A stretch of 64,000 bases of DNA from Agroathelia rolfsii (Eukaryota > Basidiomycota > Agaricomycetes > Amylocorticiales > Amylocorticiaceae): NCBI GenBank assembly GCA_018343915.1, contig JABRWF010000005.1, forward strand, positions 1,771,001 to 1,835,000, given 5' to 3'. This document shows, one piece after another, positions 59,451-64,000 of this stretch (positions within the stretch are counted from its first letter, which is position 1; every line of letters begins with the position of its first letter). Made by a program: the position numbers and the translations under genes. The notes beneath the pieces were generated by a model, which did no database searches, was not told where the DNA came from, and worked only from the letters and a program-made list of their open reading frames with translations.

Positions 59451-61783
59451 TCATGCCGTCTCAAACCGTCTTAACGGGCGCTGTTTCCCTCCGAGTTTGT
59501 CTGCGAGTTGATGCAAGTCCCCTCCATTTTCGCCCTCTGCCACACGTCTTTTCAAGACTTGCCGAACGTCGTCCCCTTCCGAATCACGCCGTAGAGGTGT
59601 GCGGATTGAGGGAGGTGCCGCATCGGGAGGTGATACATCAGAAAGAGATCCAAGTGTTGCAGAGCGTTGCAGAGAGGCGCCTGGCCGCATTGCAGGAAGT
59701 CGTTCGTTGGCAATGTCGAGGCGGCGACTAAAAACAAACGACAACGTGAGAAGAAAATGGGGAATCAGGTAACAAAATGAACGCACGCCTCGTCGAAGTT
59801 GTGAATCCGTAATTGGTTACCAGTCGCGAGTTGATCGATACTCGGCTTCCTGGCCTCTGGAGCCAGTTCGCCTGCTTCTGCCGAAGACAGTTCCAGTTCC
59901 GTCGCTTTTTCGGCCTCCTCTCTGTTGTTGCAATAGCATCAAACATCTGCGTTAACGTGGGGAGGCGTGAATGTCACAGACCGTAATAGCTGGAAGACGC
60001 GTTGCATTCTGCCCACGGCCAGAATCTTGGCTTTGATTTGTGCCCTGCGCTGGGATATCTCTGCACGAGCCTTCGCTTCCGCGTCCTCATCCTCAGATGT
60101 CTCCTCTAATTCTTCTTCAGAGCACACAGCAAGAACAGCCAGCAGCATCTCGGTGACTAATTATCTCTTGTTAGTGAATAGGAACAGAATGAATGAAAAA
60201 AAAAGCAAGAGCTCACTCTTTGCTCCGACGAAAGGTAAACTCCAAGTGAATGCATCCATAAAGTTAGGCAGCCAGAACGGATGCGGCTGGGAGTTATATT
60301 GTCGTATCGTAATGTTCTTGTCCGCGTACTTGAGCACCGCCCCTCGGTTTTTGTAAAGGTCAAGATAATTTGGCGCCGAAAAGATCGTGATGACAGAGGG
60401 GAAACCTGCCTTGCCATGTCGTCTCGTTTCCGTTTTACGCATCATAGTGTATCCGGCAGCCTGCACCTCATGCCCTCGCATAATACCAAGCAGGCCATTT
60501 CGTTCTAGAAATATGCAAGCTGCACGATATCTGATAGATAATAAGTCAGACACCCAATTTGGCTCAACATAAAATCTCGACATACGTATAATAGAACGAG
60601 CATCCCCTAACATCGTTGTGCAAAAAATTCGTGTGAGGTGGCAATGGATTAGGTCCCTCGTCTTCATGACCAAAGTTTTGTACCGGATCCGACCATAGAA
60701 GATCACACATAAGACCGTCGGGTGGGGGCTCTTGGAACCGGTTTAACTAAATATCATGAGATAATGTGGGACTGGCTGAAACAGAAAAAGCTTACCGCCA
60801 GGATATCATCTAGTGTATTAAGGAAAGGCGAAATCCCACCATGTACACAGAAGAATTTGCCATCGACCAATGCAGCCAGTGGAAGGGCGTTGAAAGACAT
60901 TAAACAGGCATTATAGACACGCTCTGAATATTTATGCAAACCTGGGACGGCAATGACGATATGCGAGGTACATTGGTGAAGAGACGGACATACATTCTCT
61001 CTTGAATGTAAAATATTCTGTCAGATGTTGACATTCATGATTTCCGCGCATGAGCGTGATCCGACCTGGCGCCCAAAGCTTCAAGGAGTAGAGATACAGC
61101 AGACACTAGGGGAATACACCAGTAATTCAGTATGCGCAGAATGCCACCCATATAGGACTTACCTCTATTCCAAATGAGCCTCGGTCGACATAGTCCCCCA
61201 GGAATAGATATGACGTTTGCTCAAATCTGCCACCGATTTCAAAGAGCTTCATGAGGTCGTACTACAAGTTCATCAGATTATGGCGCCTCAACTTCCCTCC
61301 AGAGACAACTAACATATTGGCCATGTATATCGCCGCATACTCCGGGTTGGTCAGCAAACTTATGCACATTCTTCAAAAAAAAAAGTCTGCTCACTCGTCA
61401 CAGGACTTTCCACAGCAACAATGTTGGGCTCTCGAGACATCAGATCCGTCACGCTTTGCAGTAACCATAGAGCTTGGTCTTCTGTAATCTTGCCCTCCAT
61501 GAAGAAGTGCTGTCTTAGAAAGTCTGGGTTTGGCGTCGTATATCCATGATCACCAGCAGGAAGGAAGAATTGCTCGTCTGTGGGTTTCCAGTTTGCGGGT
61601 GGAGGGACCTAATAATGGATAGTTGTAACCTGAGCATGTTTATCATGCGTCGGTGGGAGCTGCAGCGATTGCCAGCAAAGAATGTCAACCCACATTCTTC
61701 ATTTGCCGCTCGATTACACGGGGTGTGGCACTATCGGCCATCCCACCTGGGACGCTATTAAGATATGTGTCATCAGGCTCCAT
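59451..61783 (-). CDS. CNA1: Calcineurin A (PP2B catalytic subunit)
   Basis: This calcium/calmodulin-dependent Ser/Thr phosphatase acts in stress and cell-wall signalling. The start at 61783 gives [14 protein letters not shown]. The phosphatase core is spread over many exons: [68 protein letters not shown] and [12 protein letters not shown] carry the metal and catalytic residues. The calcineurin B helix region follows [19 protein letters not shown]. The calmodulin-binding segment is [20 protein letters not shown]. The autoinhibitory segment contains [14 protein letters not shown], near residue 500. A Ser/Pro-rich tail ends KRFETA-like RPLRRFETA at 59451. All regulatory parts are present. Calmodulin is encoded 9 kb away. 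Confidence 0.94.
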
Positions 61784-62362
61784 AGTAATCTTAGTTGAAT
61801 GTAGATAGCTCTGGTTTCTCTTTCTGCTTCAGCTGAGGAGCTCGTGACGAGAAGCCTGAGTATGGTGGAAGTGCAACAGCAAGGTCTGTGGGTCTGAAGC
61901 ACTCGAGTCAATTGTTATTTTGCGGTCGTTAGCCGGACCAGTTCGTTGGCGCTTTGGGCGTCTATCATGATGATGGCGGCTACCACACAACAATCAGAAC
62001 TTTCAACTCGCCGTGATGGAGCAAATATTACAATGATTAAATGGTGAAACTGGACGCACTTCGGTGCCCATCCTTGTTTTCGACAACAACAGCAGCTGCA
62101 AGGTAAACGCTAAGCGCTGGCTTATATGTCTATATCGGCAAATACAGAACGCTTGGAATCACAACTTTGTGATGCGTGGGTTGATGCGGCACCAGCACAA
62201 GACTCTCAGGCACTTGGCACTCGCTATCAAGCAGACTAGCAACTTCTGAAAGCTATCATTAATGAGCTATTATCATGTAAGCTATTACTAATTAGTTATG
62301 AATGTTTACAGTTACATTTTCTAAGGTGTCTATCATGTAGCAGCAATAATATGTAAGATCCG
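61784..62362. other. Intergenic region between calcineurin A and the OYE copy
   Basis: No gene seen. It should hold the calcineurin promoter, since that gene reads away from here on the minus strand. The right part, near the OYE 3' end, is AT-rich. Confidence 0.5.
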
Positions 62363-63725
<1,363 letters not shown>

Positions 63726-63782
63726 CTATAGATAGATTCCGTTTATTAATGGTTCTTGGAACAACGTAATGAACGAGACACA

Positions 63783-63893
63783 GCGGGGGATTTCAAATGA
63801 TATTTGCCCTTAGCCGATCGGCAAATGAGTCTTAGCCAGTCATATGGCTCGTTTCTCATCTGTTAATGCGAATATCATTTGAAACCCCCCGCC
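63783..63893. mobile_element. 107-bp foldback / MITE-like element
   Basis: Two inverted copies of a 23-bp sequence (core GGGGATTTCAAATGATATT on the left) face each other with two mismatches. The left arm spans about 63782-63804 and the right arm about 63871-63893. The 66-bp inner part contains a 10-bp palindrome (GCCGATCGGC, 63813-63822) and two CTTAGCC copies. No target-site duplication is clear. It sits just upstream of the OYE relic. Short length, terminal inverted repeats and no ORF fit a MITE or foldback element. Confidence 0.72.
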
Positions 63894-64000
63894 GTGAGAG
63901 CAAACAGTGGACGAAGTTCACCGGTTCCGGAATTGACATTCCCGGATGGCGATAACCTAACTGGATGCAGCTCGAACAACTCCAACTCAAGGATTTTTGT
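63894..64000. other. Window end
   Basis: No feature recognised. The missing first exon of the OYE homologue, or its promoter, may lie here or just beyond the window. Confidence 0.4.

Overview
The window is nuclear DNA of a filamentous basidiomycete, most likely a mushroom-forming Agaricomycete. The evidence is dense short introns (about 50-65 nt, GT-AG with a few GC-AG), a fungal P450, a cyt-b5-fused OLE1 desaturase, a Kin4-type kinase and a fungal calcineurin A. Reading frames were rebuilt by hand across splice sites; for many genes the exon lengths sum exactly to whole codons.

Left part (1-16.6 kb): a possible small secreted protein, a complete 13-exon cytochrome P450, a 1,265-residue Kin4-like kinase, a UBP14/USP5 deubiquitinase (minus), the ribosome-associated Hsp70 SSZ1 (minus) and, divergent from it, profilin.

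Middle (16.6-39 kb): a TFIIIA-like zinc-finger gene; a tandem pair of HAD-superfamily genes with identical intron phases, of which the second has lost the nucleophilic Asp; a gene-poor stretch; a LanC-like protein (minus) divergent from a large CDCA7-type zf-4CXXC_R1 protein; a decayed tandem duplication containing two broken NTF2/SnoaL-like genes; and cytidine deaminase, whose upstream region was part of that duplication.

Right part (39-64 kb): a small basidiomycete-type protein, cystathionine beta-synthase without a regulatory tail, RPL39, COQ3, a PAP2 lipid phosphatase with an altered third motif, a probable RWD/DUF1115 protein, WASP (LAS17) divergent from calmodulin, a small hypothetical protein, OLE1, a 2.9-kb gene-free stretch, synaptobrevin with an intron-split start codon, UBC13 divergent from elongin C, calcineurin A, and an Old Yellow Enzyme copy with an in-frame stop codon, next to a 107-bp foldback element.

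Most genes are conserved housekeeping or signalling loci. Calmodulin and its target calcineurin A lie about 9 kb apart; WASP and profilin act on actin; UBP14, UBC13 and elongin C act in ubiquitin pathways. This clustering may be chance. I found no CRISPR array, rRNA or tRNA, and no intact transposon. The most unusual loci are the HAD pair, the OYE relic with its foldback neighbour, and the tandem duplication.
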